DNA of 64,000 nt from Plazaster borealis (taxonomy: Eukaryota > Echinodermata > Asteroidea > Forcipulatida > Labidiasteridae), in assembly GCA_021014325.1 (NCBI GenBank), contig CM037467.1, forward strand, positions 4,774,001 through 4,838,000, in the 5' to 3' direction. The notes under the pieces are model-generated. The model was not told the origin of the DNA and ran no database searches. It saw nothing but the letters and a program-made list of their open reading frames with translations. The position numbers were made by a program, and so were the translations under genes. Of the stretch, positions 22,501-32,971 are shown in pieces. Position 1 is the first letter of the stretch; each line of letters starts with the position of its first letter.

Positions 22501-24855
22501 ATACGTCATTTAAAGGCACTGAACACGTTTGGTAATTGTCAAAGACCAGTATTCTCACTTGGTGTATCCTTGGTGTATCTCAACATATGCATAAAATAAC
22601 AAGCCTGTGAAAATTTGGGCTCAAATTATTGGTCATTGAAGTTGCAAGAAAATGATGACAGAAAAAACACCCTTGTTGTACAAATTTGTGTGCTCTCAGA
22701 TAGGAATAAAAGGCTTCTTGCAAGAAGTCTTTTATTATTTTAGTGGGAAATTACCTCTTTCTCAAACATTACGTTACTTCAGAGGGAGTCGTTTCTCACA
22801 ACGTTTTATACTATGAACAACTCTCCGTTGCTCGTTACCAAGTAAGTTTTTATGCTAATATATATTTTGAGTAATTACCAAACGCGTACATTGCCTTTAA
22901 AGGAGCTACAGCTATTCTTTATAAATATAGATGAAAAAGAGGAAGGCCAGAACCATAAAATTGACATTAAATATAAAATACCGGTAGTATTACATTTCTG
23001 GAGAAAAAAATCTTTATTAAAATGGTTTTCAAAAGAAGCATATAAAAAGAAGAATAAGGAAACTCAATCGCTGAATTGAAACAAATATGATGTTAAGAAA
23101 TACATGCCCGTTAACACAACGACAACATAAAACTTCTGATATCGTGTGGTTCTTTATAATGTATTTATCATTGTTTACATTCTGATGCAGAAATGCGGCA
23201 GGTGGAGCGGCATCTTTGGTCGGCCGTGTTGGGGGTATGGTGGCGCCGTTCATTGTCTTCCTTGTAAGTCAGACAATAGTTTTTGTTCATGTTAAACGAT
23301 TTGTTTGTGTTAACCAATCCAAGGTGAAGTGCAGCACATTTGGCTGATTTGGAGTGTGATCGTGGGCGAGCATGGGACCCAGGTTCAGATTTTGTCAAAG
23401 ATTGGGTTTGTGTCTAGCTGGTCATGAAACCTTTGATGGGACAATTCGCTCGATTCGCGGTTGATGTGGAAATCAAGAATATTAAAGCCAAGGCCTAGTT
23501 CGCGCAAGGACTATCGTTGACTATAGTTCGACTAAGCTTGCCCGAACTCTGTCTAGTCCAGTTATAAGCAAATGATAATGAATGTTCTGCCGCCAGTCGC
23601 TTTACATGACACGACTAGGGTCGTTCGCACTTCAACTTCTGTGCGCATGCCCTACTTATGTAACTAAACAACCACTAGTTAACCATAAGTCCTTGCGCGA
23701 ACTAGGCCCAAGATGTGCCTTCAACATTATATGCCATATTTCGAGTTAGTAAGGGCAGAGTCCGAATTGTCGGCTACGGCTACAGCTACGGCTGGATTGC
23801 CGCGCCGTCATGTTTTGAAGTAAAGAACGTCCTTAGCAACAAGAGTAGCTGTAGCCAAAGCCGCAAATTCGGACCAGTCTGGTACTAATGCGACAAGTTG
23901 CATGTAATATATTTCTATCCAATAAAGTCATTGGGTTATAAAGTCAGGGGACCAGTCTAGTCATTGCATGTTCTCGGTGACCTTTTTGAAACTACGGCTT
24001 CGGCTTAGGCTCCGGCTTGGTCTCCGTCAGTTATTTTGAAAAATATACACCCAGTACCGGTGTCCTAGGAAAATCTGTCCCCGGAGATTCTGTCACCCAT
24101 AATATGGGAAATTAACATGGGCTGAGGTTGATCCAAAAGAGGGCGTTATCAGAAGAAGTTAGTACACAGTTCGCCGTATGGGGGACAGAATCTCCTGCCA
24201 CACCGGAGTCCAAACAGTCGGACGGTGCCTATGAGCCGGAACCGGAGCATAAACCGTTGTTTTGAAAACGGCCCTAACACAGGAATTATCGTCGTATGTC
24301 TGCTGCCACCTAGCGTCCACAGTCCTTTTTTGGATGCGGACCTTTTTTACAAACCTTGGCTTGGGCTCCGACTCCAGCTTGGGCCCCGTCGTCAATTTTG
24401 GAGCAGTGTACATTTTGTACGGTGTTTCCAACATCAAACGAAACCCGGGCTGGAGGTGGGGCCTGAGGTGAGGTTTGGAAAAAGCCCCCAGGTCTTTCAT
24501 CTAATGCAACAAAATTCAGCGACATTTAAAAGTGAGCAGACGAAAATAGTCTGGCTACCATAACTATTATTATTGCGGTCTTACACACCTTTTGTAGTCT
24601 TGGAGTAAGACTTTGGGTGGATGACTCATGAGTTATACAGCGAATAACTCGAAATCCTTGTGTTTTGTTTTACAGAATGTAATACATAGCTCCATTCCGT
24701 TCATCGTGTTCGGTGTGGTGTCACTCATTGCCGGATTGCTGGTCTTTCCCCTACCGGAGACAAACAACCGATCCCTTCCCGAAACCATGGAAGATGGAGC
24801 AAAACTAGCCGAGAAAGAAGAAGAGGCAGAGGAGGCACAACCCACAAATGTCTGA
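13586..24855 (+). CDS. SLC22-family organic ion transporter, copy A (one in-frame stop)
   Basis: Major-facilitator transporter of the SLC22 (organic cation/anion/carnitine) family, expected in the plasma membrane. Nine exons: 13586-13894, 16212-16442, 17445-17641, 18383-18694, 20491-20625, 21953-22038, 22374-22494, 23191-23263 and 24676-24855. All have GT/AG junctions and matching phases, giving 547 codons plus stop, a normal length for the family. Exon 1 holds TM1 and a large extracellular loop with N-glycosylation sequons (NQT, NDT, NKT). Exon 2 has the MFS signature GQMSDIFGRR, exon 4 has ESVRWLLQKGRVDEAEKI before the central cytoplasmic loop, exon 6 has FGRRRP, and exon 9 ends with LPETNNRSLPET. 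Codon 213, in exon 3, is TGA where a small residue is expected. This could be a real null mutation, a polymorphism or a base-call error. Substrate cannot be predicted. Confidence 0.85.
14223..14903. repeat. MITE with internal tandem repeats, SLC22 intron 1
   Basis: Inverted ends are GTCAAAGGTGGGGTCATAC and GATGGCACTACCTTTAT. Inside are a 56-bp tandem duplication (14350-14455, ending GCATCGGGGATAAAGAA) and three tandem copies of a 90-92-bp unit starting TCGACGATCTCAAAGTAAAC at 14594, 14686 and 14776. Confidence 0.6.
14969..15400. repeat. TTAA-ended palindromic MITE, SLC22 intron 1
   Basis: Starts TTAAAGGTAGGGTGATAGAT and ends ATCTATGACCCTACCTTTAA, a near-perfect inverted repeat. It is a relative of the 14223-14903 element. 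Confidence 0.75.
15756..16150. repeat. TTAA-ended palindromic MITE, SLC22 intron 1
   Basis: Same family as 7449-7809: left end TTGCATACGTTTGGTAATTG, right end CCAAACGTATAGAGACCCTTTAA, with the central GAGAAACGTTA...TAACGCTTCTC inverted pair. It ends about 60 bp before exon 2. Confidence 0.8.
17541..17543 (+). other. In-frame TGA in exon 3 of SLC22 copy A
   Basis: Exon 3 reads EMFPPSLRVRSHLGCAMLWCV, stop, LVLIGPLAYILPNWRHLQL. The family-typical sequence continues on both sides in the same frame, so this is a point change (for example GGA to TGA), not a frameshift or a misplaced splice site. Confidence 0.85.
17670..17812. repeat. Foldback element overlapping the start of SLC22 intron 3
   Basis: Arms AACTGCAAAAAACTGGGGTG and CACCCCAGTTTTGGCAGTCC, with nested GTGTTAAAATTGACACC. 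It starts about 30 bp after the exon 3 splice donor. Confidence 0.7.
18781..18814. repeat. Perfect short hairpin in SLC22 intron 4
   Basis: AAATCGGCTTTTTAAT is followed two bases later by its exact inverted complement (16-bp arms). Probably the remnant of a small foldback. Confidence 0.8.
19498..19874. repeat. TTAA-ended palindromic MITE, SLC22 intron 4
   Basis: Starts TTAAAGGGAGGGTAGGCCTA and ends in GTATACCCTGTCTTTAA. The interior has the ACTTACTTGGTAA, CTTGCAACTTCGATG and GGGATACACCAAGT blocks shared with 22510, 29990, 45910, 51650, 53085 and 59773. Confidence 0.75.
20790..20985. other. GC-rich block of unknown origin in SLC22 intron 5
   Basis: About 200 bp clearly richer in G and C than its surroundings (CGGTCTGAACACATGACAAG, CCTAGGCCCGCGACCTAGG palindrome, GGAGCTCCGCAGGCCCGCAT). 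No open frame of note. It resembles neither an exon nor the local MITEs; a fragment of a retroelement is the best guess. Confidence 0.4.
22510..22900. repeat. TTAA-ended palindromic MITE, SLC22 intron 7
   Basis: Left end TTAAAGGCACTGAACACGTT, right end AAACGCGTACATTGCCTTTAA. It begins 15 bp after the last base of exon 7, just past the splice donor. Confidence 0.85.
23492..23708. repeat. Foldback element, SLC22 intron 8
   Basis: Arms GGCCTAGTTCGCGCAAGGAC and GTCCTTGCGCGAACTAGGCC are exact inverted complements. No coding frame. Confidence 0.85.
23757..23880. repeat. Foldback element (GGCTACGGCTACAGC family)
   Basis: Arms GTCCGAATTGTCGGCTACGG and GCCGCAAATTCGGAC with alternating GTAGC/GCTAC words. 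Fragments of the same family lie at about 22185-22240, 23985-24045 and 27605-27665; the element at 57874-58034 is a cousin. Confidence 0.65.
24055..24206. repeat. Foldback element with TACCGGTGTC ends
   Basis: Ends TACCGGTGTCCTAGGAAAAT and CACACCGG, with internal GGGAAATTAACATGGGCTGA. Related copies lie at 24891-25041 and 53954-54105, and a remnant at about 26315-26395. Confidence 0.7.
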
Positions 24856-27059
24856 AAGGGGAAAAAATCACAAACATGTACAAACCTTTAGTACCGGTGT
24901 CAGGGAAATTTTGTCCCTGTGTGTATGTCCCCCATACGGTAAATTAATATGAGCTGAAGGTAGTTGAATCGAAATTTATACAAAGTGCGCCATGGGGGGA
25001 CACAGAATCTCCGGGGGACCGATTTCCCTATGACACCGGCAGTACTTCAATTAAATATGCTATGATTGCATGATTGCAATGGGTCCCTTAACACCCCCAG
25101 CTATGTACTCCTGGGTGTCATGTGTCAAATGACTATAAAAATGGTGTAACCATAATCATGTAGTTGCCCCCTTTGATTTCCTCTAATTAGATGTGTGGAA
25201 AAACCTTCCACAGAAGAGTATGCCTTTAGTGTTATTTCAAAACGCTCTTGCTTCACAGGGTTTAAACTTAACAAAGCTGCCAACTCTCCCTGATTTTGCA
25301 TATAGAGTTCCCTGTACAGAGTGTATCATGTCAAACAATTTTGTTGACCAAACTGTTTCATCTGAGCAAATGTGCATTTTCTTTGCTTTGCATCTGATAA
25401 CCTGTTTTTCTTTTATGTTCCCGTGAAGGGAGAGACCATAATAATCGTTCTATGCCCTGAAAATGCACTATTGGCATTGAAACAATATTCATATTCTACC
25501 ATGCATTTCTACTCTTTACTTTACCCTTAGACCTAAACGAACAGGATGAATTTTGTGTAGAAAATTATCAATTTTCTGTTGCGGGATAATTCACTGCATT
25601 AGCTTTATGTAATTCACTAAGAGTTGTTCACGAGGTGAGCTTAGAGGTGTGTTTGGATCATTGTATACTGTTTCCCATCACTTTTCCTGCAGGTAGGCCA
25701 ACGTTTATTGTCTATCCATCATAGCTGCATATTAAAATGAGTGTTTCAAATACTGCGCGCCAGTGTCGTTGTAGAATCAGTGTGTGCTGCGTTTAGGACT
25801 AGCTGCATATTATACATGAATGTTTCAAATACCGTGCGCCCTGTGCTATTTTTAGACATGAGCTTGCAAACACAGAGCTGCGTCCTTGCACCCTTTGTAA
25901 GATCAAGAGCAGGGCAGGCCGGGCGGCCAGGTGTTCGGGGTTCAGGGTGATTTTTCGTGGCACGAACTTGTCTTTTTCTCAATGACAAGCCTGCGTCTTT
26001 AAGTCTATAGTCGACTTTTGTCAGCCACCCGAATTTGCTCATTGTTCTAACACTTTCCATGTTCTAATGAGCAAATTCGAAAATCTTCCTGATTATGGAA
26101 ACTTTGTCCTTATTATGTTGAATATAATTCTAAATATCTCCCTGATTACTGCAAGATGCAAATTAATGTTGTCAGTTCCGACTTTTAAAAAGAACTTGAA
26201 TTGTTCTGTTTTAACACATATCATGTTTTAACACCATCAATTGAATATGGTTGAATAAAAAAAAGAAGCTTGATTTAACAATACATTGAAAAAAAAGTTG
26301 TCGCAATTCTTTCAATTTACGGCTTTGGAAATTTCTACACAAGTCGCCTTATGGGGGGGGGGGGGTCGGGGGATTCTCCTTCCACACCGGCATGTATGTC
26401 GGACATAATAGATGGATTGCACATGACGTCATTGACCGCCATCTTTAATGACAAATGGGAAAAGTGTACGCGCTGCGCACGACTCTCAGCCAATGGTAGC
26501 CTTTCACGCGACGTGCACGTTTCATCAACGATGGCGGCCAATGCAAGGGGTCTATGGTCCATCTCAGGCATCACCACGGTGCGTAACAAACATATCGTCA
26601 ACTACAAACGCGTTTTAGCGTACATTTTGAAAACGAGGTTGTGTGAAAATATTGACTTGTTCTCACTCGTATGACTAAATAGACCCCTGTACTGATGACG
26701 TCACTGTTCGTTTACTGCATTACTTAAGTGCTGTAACTGGGTACTGCATTTTCGTCAGTTGTGCAGAGACACAATGGTTTCCCGTTCTTCTGCAAAGTGG
26801 TAAACAAACTGTGACGTCTTCACCACTAAGGTATGTTGTGTATTAGAATGATTTAGATCAAAACAAATATTCAACAAAATACATTACTAATTTTAAAAAT
26901 TTGATTTTATTTTTATTAAAAATTTGATTTTATTTTTATAAAAAACTTTAACAGTAGGCTAATACAGTGTATAGAACTAATTGGTGGCGTAATTGTCGAA
27001 ACTTTTAGATGATTGTCTACTGTTATAATATTGTAGTTGAACTTACAAATTGTAAGATA
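24856..27059 (+). other. 3' flank of SLC22 copy A, no further gene seen
   Basis: Holds the probable 3' UTR. An AATAAA followed by an A-run at about 26253 is a candidate polyadenylation signal but is far from the stop. A foldback-related segment at about 26400-26700 shares ATGGCGGCCAATGCAAG and CGCAGCGCGTA-type words with the duplicated upstream regions of both SLC22 copies. A 13-G run is at about 26354-26366. Confidence 0.4.
24891..25041. repeat. Foldback element in the probable 3' UTR of SLC22 copy A
   Basis: Ends GTACCGGTGTCAGGGAAATT and TTTCCCTATGACACCGGCAG are inverted complements. It lies 36 bp after the stop codon. Confidence 0.75.
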
Positions 27060-27516
27060 AATAAGTAACTGGAATCTGCTGATATGCATTTTTGATGGTG
27101 AGAGCTGTGCTGTAATAAACGTAACTCAGCCCTTCCTGGTGGAGTTTATAAAATAAACTCGCTGTACTGAACCAATAAGTAACTAGAATCTGCTGATATG
27201 CATTTTTGATGGTTAGAGCAATGCTGTAATAAACGTAACTCAGCCCTTCCTGGTGGAGTTTATAAAACAAACTCGCTGTACTGACTCAATAAGTAACTTG
27301 AATCTGCTGATATGCATTTTTGATGGTGAGAGCAATGCTGTAATAAACGTATTCAGCCCTTCCTGCGGGAGTTTATAAAACAAACTCGCTGTACTGAGCC
27401 AATAAGTAACTATAGTCTGCTAATATGCGTTTTTGATGGTAAGAGCAATGCTGTAGTAAACTAAACTTAGTCCTTCCTGCTGGAGTTCATGAAACAAACT
27501 CGCTGTACTGAACTAA
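27060..27516. repeat. Tandem repeat, four copies of a 114-bp unit
   Basis: Units begin AATAAGTAACT at 27060, 27174, 27288 and 27401. Each contains CTGCTGATATGCATTTTTGA, AGCCCTTCCTG and AACTCGCTGTACTGA. The fourth copy is the most diverged. Confidence 0.9.
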
Positions 27517-29989
27517 TTTACCTGACGTCATCACCTGACGTCATCACCCATCATGTTGGTCGCGCCATTTTGGGGGTCAGATTCACCGTTGTGTAATTTC
27601 GGGCATTTTCGAAACCATGGCTACGGCTTGGACTCCGTCTTGGGCTCAATCCGCCTGTTTTGAAGACCTTGACAAATTTTAGTGGTAAATTTAAAGTTGT
27701 TTAGTTTTTTATTCACTTGCAAAGCACTAATCGACTTGACCGTCCACTATATCCCAGACAAGACCATTCCACATATCTAAGATGGGGGGGGGTCAGTTCC
27801 CAGAGTTGCGGGTTTTTTTTATGGGCTGTGAAAGTTCCTGGCATACGACTGTACACAAAATGTGCTATACCAATGCACACAAACACAGATGACCCTAACC
27901 CACTGATAAGTGGAACAATCTGTTCAGATGTCTGTTCTCTGTTACCAGGCTTGGCTTGTCAAGTCATGTCTAACATAATTCTGGCTAACATAATTCGATT
28001 GTTTATTAGAAGCACTAATTATTTAAAAACAGATGGATTTGACAAAAATTTTGTTTTCAACCCAAAATTTTTTATTATTTGTCTCTACCAAAGTAATTAA
28101 AAATTAATTAAAAATTGATTAAAAATTAATTAAAAACAAACAAAATCAAGCTTAAGTAATCATAGACAACAACTGGGCTTGTAAAGAAGTCACTAGGATG
28201 TCAAAAAATTAATCAGAGATGAAAATATAACAATAAGAGGGGGGCGTCACTTGCAGTTAGCAAGTTTCTAGGGACCTGTAAAGGTTAAGGGACCTAAAGC
28301 CGAAGTGGATTTTAGGCGATGCGTGCGCAGTTATACGCGTATCTTTTACATGTAGTTCGACTCCCAAAATGGCAAACTATGCCTGGGCTTGATTTCGCAA
28401 AACACTAAAGATGAGTTGTCAATATTGCCATAGTGATTTGTGTTGTGACATCACACTTTGCTAAGCAATAAATATTGTGAAATTTACCCTGGCAGCTTGG
28501 GACGTCGGTTGCAACGGGTCTATATACATCAAAACGTCTCAGGTTCTTTGCAATGCGTCCGTCCCGTAACATTTTTTGTTTATATCTTTGATAGCATCAA
28601 AAGGGGTTGCTTGCTAAAATGGCGCCCGTGAGCATTTCACATTTCACATTTCAGCTCGAGTGCCCCGTATTGCTCTATAATCTTCGAGGGTATTTGTTTA
28701 CTAGAGTTTTGACTGTGAGGGCACTACCACTCTAAATCAGTAGGCCCCAAGTCAAGTAATGCTGTGTTGGAATTAATGGCATCATAAGTACTGCTACAAA
28801 TAATGCAAGTACAAATTATTAATTATGAAATATCACAAAATAAGAACACACATTTCAAAACAAAGCCATACCCTCACTATAGTAGGACAAAATATCAATG
28901 TTTCATTACCGATACATTTTAAGAAACATTACGTATATATAACAATGCATTAAACAAAAAGTATATTAAAGCCACGCCAGTGAAGCTGTTATAGCGGAAT
29001 TTGTTTCAATAACGTGTAAATTTTTACCCATTTGCCATACAATAGTTAATCGTTGATGCCGTCAAAGTGAAAACACACTCGACTTACTGAGTACACACCG
29101 CATGTTGACTATTCTAAGTGAACATCAAAGCAAAAACCCCAAAGTGTTACAAAAACTACACGTCCACTTTGTTTAGTTTGTCTATGTTATCAACGTTGCA
29201 TTATAATTTTGAATTACTTATCAAAACGATGAGCCTATAAAAAAAAGCTAGGCATGGTTTGTCTTTATTTTTATTCGACCTTTTCGTGCTGAGCTGTATT
29301 AACCGAAATAAGCTTCGGTTTGAATAGCTAACATAATATCTTAAAACATAATACAATTTCTTCAAGTCTCCGTTATATTCCATTATAAATGTGATTAATT
29401 GTTCATGCTTTGTCGAAATCCTCAGTTTATATATCAATGGATGGTGCAATATACATACAAAGCGATTAGTTGCATAGTTTGAATCATTCGTGTAAAACTA
29501 CACGAACATTTAACACACGTCTAAGCACATTAACTAACAAAATCGCAAGTCCAAAATATTGATTACAGATCGATGCACTATTACAGTAAATTTAAATGCA
29601 CAAAATGTAACTAATTAAATTGATCGTATACGATTTTCTAATACGTTGAATGCATTATACTATTTATCTGAAAGCATACTTTTGTTGATGACCCAAATAC
29701 TTGACGCTGCTTACGAGAAAATTCGGCGTTTAAGGGCGCCCTGTATGTATTTCTACGGACCATGGCAGGGTGTAAACGCAGAAGTCCACGGTAGGCAACG
29801 CCATGAAATAGGTCCCAGATCTAAGTACATTAACTCAAGCCTGAATCATGTCAAATACGGTGGGTTTTAATATTCATATAACATGTATACTGGTTACTTT
29901 AAGCTTACACCAAAAAGCACTTTAATTATCAAATCGGACCAAGTCTTCTTTAGACCTTACTTGGTACAGGAGTACATTGAAAAAATCAG
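27517..29989. other. No gene seen
   Basis: AT-rich intergenic DNA. It contains a TTAATTAAAAA-type simple tract at 28096-28140 and a copy of the 499-651 palindromic element at 28382-28492. A repeat fragment at about 27755-27930 is shared with 45585-45745 (ATTCCACATATCTAAGA). Frame 27717-28100 has no recognisable domain. Confidence 0.4.
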
Positions 29990-30374
29990 TTAAAGGCACT
30001 GGACACGTTTGGTAATTGGTAAAATATATATTAACGGAAAAACTTACTTAGTAACGAGCAACGGAGAGCTGTTGATAGTATAAAACATTGTGAGAAACGA
30101 CTCCCTCTGAAGTAACGTAGTTTTTGAGAAAGAGCTTATTTCTCACTAAAATAACATTGAATCTGAGAAAGACTTCAGGCCTGAAGCCTTTCTCAGGCAT
30201 CTGAAAGCACACGAATTAATGTGCACAAAGGGTGTTTTTTCTTTCCCAATTTTCTTGCAACTTTGATGACCAATTGAGCTCAAATTGCCATATGTTTGTT
30301 ATTTTATGCATATGGGATACACCAAGTGAAAATACTGGCCTTTGACAATTACCGAACGTGTCCAGTTCCTTTAA
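29990..30374. repeat. TTAA-ended palindromic MITE
   Basis: Left end TTAAAGGCACTGGACACGTT, right end AACGTGTCCAGTTCCTTTAA, with a central GAGAAAGACTTCAGGCCTGA palindrome. Probably the best preserved copy of the family in the window. Confidence 0.9.
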
Positions 30375-31787
30375 GTATCAACCCGTGCAGATTGTGTGCA
30401 CTGCAAAATAATATAAGCATTACAGTTTCCAAAACAATACATTGATTGCAAAGATCTCAAATATTTATAACAATACCCTATCTTTCAACATAAAGTGCGT
30501 ATGGTTTATTAATGAAACATTTGTCATCTGCATGTTTCAGGAAAGTCTTAACATTATTGTTAAGACAAAACAATCTTATTATTTTAACTGAATCATTAGA
30601 CCGGAAACTCATGTTGTTCCGTCGCTTATAGCGCGTAGTTCGCAATCGTCTGAAATGAATACGCTGAACAATGTGCAGTATCTTTCCCAGCCTTTTTCAA
30701 TATTTTGCATTATTCCATATTTATATCGTCAGTTGAAGCATGTAGTATTAAAACATAAACTGATAACACATAAACTGATAACATGACTTAATGTACCGGA
30801 AGTTGTACATTTTGAAAAAAAGTGCTGTGAGGCTCTTCGGGACCATGTACAACAAATTATCATCAGTTACTAAGTTTAAGAAATTTCATATGTACAGCAT
30901 AAGGTGACATACAACACAATTATTAATCAACAAAATAACACCAAAATACCAAATTAAAAGCAGTATCAAAAACAACAATCAGAAAGTACCAATTACCTCG
31001 ACACCAAATAGTTCTAAAAGTAACGAACTTAAAAGTAACAAGTTTAACTCAACCTTCGTCACGCTCGTGAAAACTTGACCGTTTGTCATCAGTTTATTTA
31101 TCATGGAGTCCTTCCTCCGTCATTAATTTTGACCATGAATTTCTAGGCCTAACCTTGCGTCAGACTAAAGCCCAGCAGGTCATATTTATAAAGCTTTATA
31201 TTTCAATGTCATGATTTTTAAAGTGTTAAGAATAAAAAATGTATAAAAAATAAAAAAAGGAACTGAAATTTTTAATAATTGAAATGTACATATTCGTACA
31301 AACAACACATAAACACCACGAGGCAACCAAGATAATTAATAAGCAATATTCACAACGATGTTGATTAAGAAAACCAAAAACAAAACTGCAACCATCATTG
31401 CAATCAGTAACATTTATACCGGTATTGAATAACTATCGGAGACAAAATATACATACCCCACTTTAGGAAGTAAAAACAATTGTATAAATGTTTTATTGAA
31501 TATGTAAACGTATATATGTGCATTTATGAAACCAAACTAATAAATGGTTCTATAGTAAAGCAAATCTACACAAGTCAGAAAGAGGAACAAGAATCACATT
31601 ATTTGACACTTTCCACAATTTCAAAGTTTATTCCCACGCAAACACATCAACGGAAAGAGGCCTGCAATTCTCTTGGTATAACTATACCACAAAACCATAG
31701 TAATCAATCATTTACACGTTTGAATGGTAAAGGCAGACCGTGAACTCAAACAGTTAAACATAAATGAAACTGATCAAGATGCTTTAG
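30375..31787. other. No gene seen
   Basis: AT-rich intergenic sequence downstream of the sacsin-like gene. A minus-strand AATAAA at about 31489 is a possible polyadenylation signal for that gene but lies beyond an inserted MITE. Confidence 0.35.
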
Positions 31788-32185
31788 TTAAAGGGTCTAC
31801 ATACGTTTGATATTGACTCTGAAAATGAATGGCAATACAAACTTACATGGTAAGAAGTACAGCAGCTTCTGTATAAAGCCTTTTGAGAAACATTTCACTT
31901 TGAAGTAATGTGGTTATGGGAAAAGATATCAGGTTTTACCCAAACAAAATCGAATCTGAGACTAGAAGCATTTCTGTCAGATACGTTTCTCAGATTGTGT
32001 ATTCCAATTGCAGATTATTCTGCCTGCGTGGACACAACCACTCCAGATTGTTGACAATATCTCAAAAACGCTACAACCTTTTGAATTGAAATTTTCACAG
32101 GCAAGTTTTATGGTATCTATCTACAACTATATAGAATTGAAATAAACAGTGGGCTCCAATTACCAAACGTATGCAATCCCTTTAA
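31788..32185. repeat. TTAA-ended palindromic MITE abutting the sacsin-like coding end
   Basis: Left end TTAAAGGGTCTACATACGTT, right end AACGTATGCAATCCCTTTAA. Its right TTAA (32182-32185) contains the TAA that currently terminates the sacsin-like reading frame on the minus strand. Confidence 0.85.
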
Positions 32186-32610
32186 CCCCTTATTCCGATT
32201 ATTTTCCTCACAATACTCAACAACTCTTCACAGTCTCTCAGCACGTCCACTGCACTGATGCCTTCATTTACTTCCCGACTGGTCCTTAAGATTGTGGGCG
32301 GTGGGTAGCGCGGCTTGTTAAACTGACACTCAAGATTTTCCAATTCGCTTGCTTTGTCTACGAGCTGACTCGACCCCACACCGCGTGTTTGACTGATTGC
32401 TTCAGCCAAGGAAACCAAATCATGAGTTTGTAAATCAGCATCTCCCTTCAGACCGTACTAAGCTGCTATAAGAGCTACTTCTGCAGCCTGGTGCGCCTGA
32501 AAGACTATCCACTGAATATGGCCGGGGACAAGTCGGTTGGTTTGATTAGCATTCTCAAAGTGTTCCTCGGCTTGCCGGAACCACAGTCGGGCCTTCCGTG
32601 GATCAGGTCT
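32182..32610 (-). other. HEPN domain of the sacsin-like gene, with a nonsense codon
   Basis: ARLWFRQAEEHFENANQTNR then HIQWIVFQAHQAAEVALIAA, stop, YGLKGDADLQTHDLVSLAEA. This is the nucleotide-binding HEPN domain typical of sacsin C-termini. The TAG at 32458-32460 replaces an expected Leu codon (TTG would need one change). The frame ends in the TTAA of the adjoining MITE. Confidence 0.8.
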
Positions 32611-32782
32611 CTCCCCAGTGAATCAAGGTGGAACAAAAGTATGCCTTGTCCGATTCCCTCTCGGTCTTCTTCGACCGCGTCCGTGCCAGCGTCTGAAGTA
32701 ATTGCGTACGCACTGTCACGTCTGGCTTCGGAATCCCAGAATGGAAAAATGTCACTGAAATTGGATTCGGACTCGCGCTCTT

Positions 32783-32971
32783 TATCTCTGCCTGGAGAAA
32801 TTTGAATGCCTCAGTGGTACGTGTACATTTATCATGTCCAGGGTTCTTATCCGGATGCCATCTACGAAAGAGACGACGTAAGACCTTTTTAAGTTCTTCC
32901 TCTTTAAGTTTAAATGCTTCCTCCACCTCCAGTCGAATTTGTTCTCTGTCTTTTACCAGAATCTCCTCTAA
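32783..32971 (-). other. J domain of the sacsin-like gene
   Basis: Encodes an acidic/basic helix ([18 protein letters not shown]) followed by [11 protein letters not shown]. The HPD tripeptide needed to stimulate HSP70 is intact. Frameshifts lie on both sides, near 33030 and 32795. Confidence 0.85.

Noticed and set aside
26351..26674. 107-codon frame beginning in a G-run
   Set aside because: It overlaps a repeat shared with the upstream regions of both SLC22 copies and has no protein similarity I recognise.
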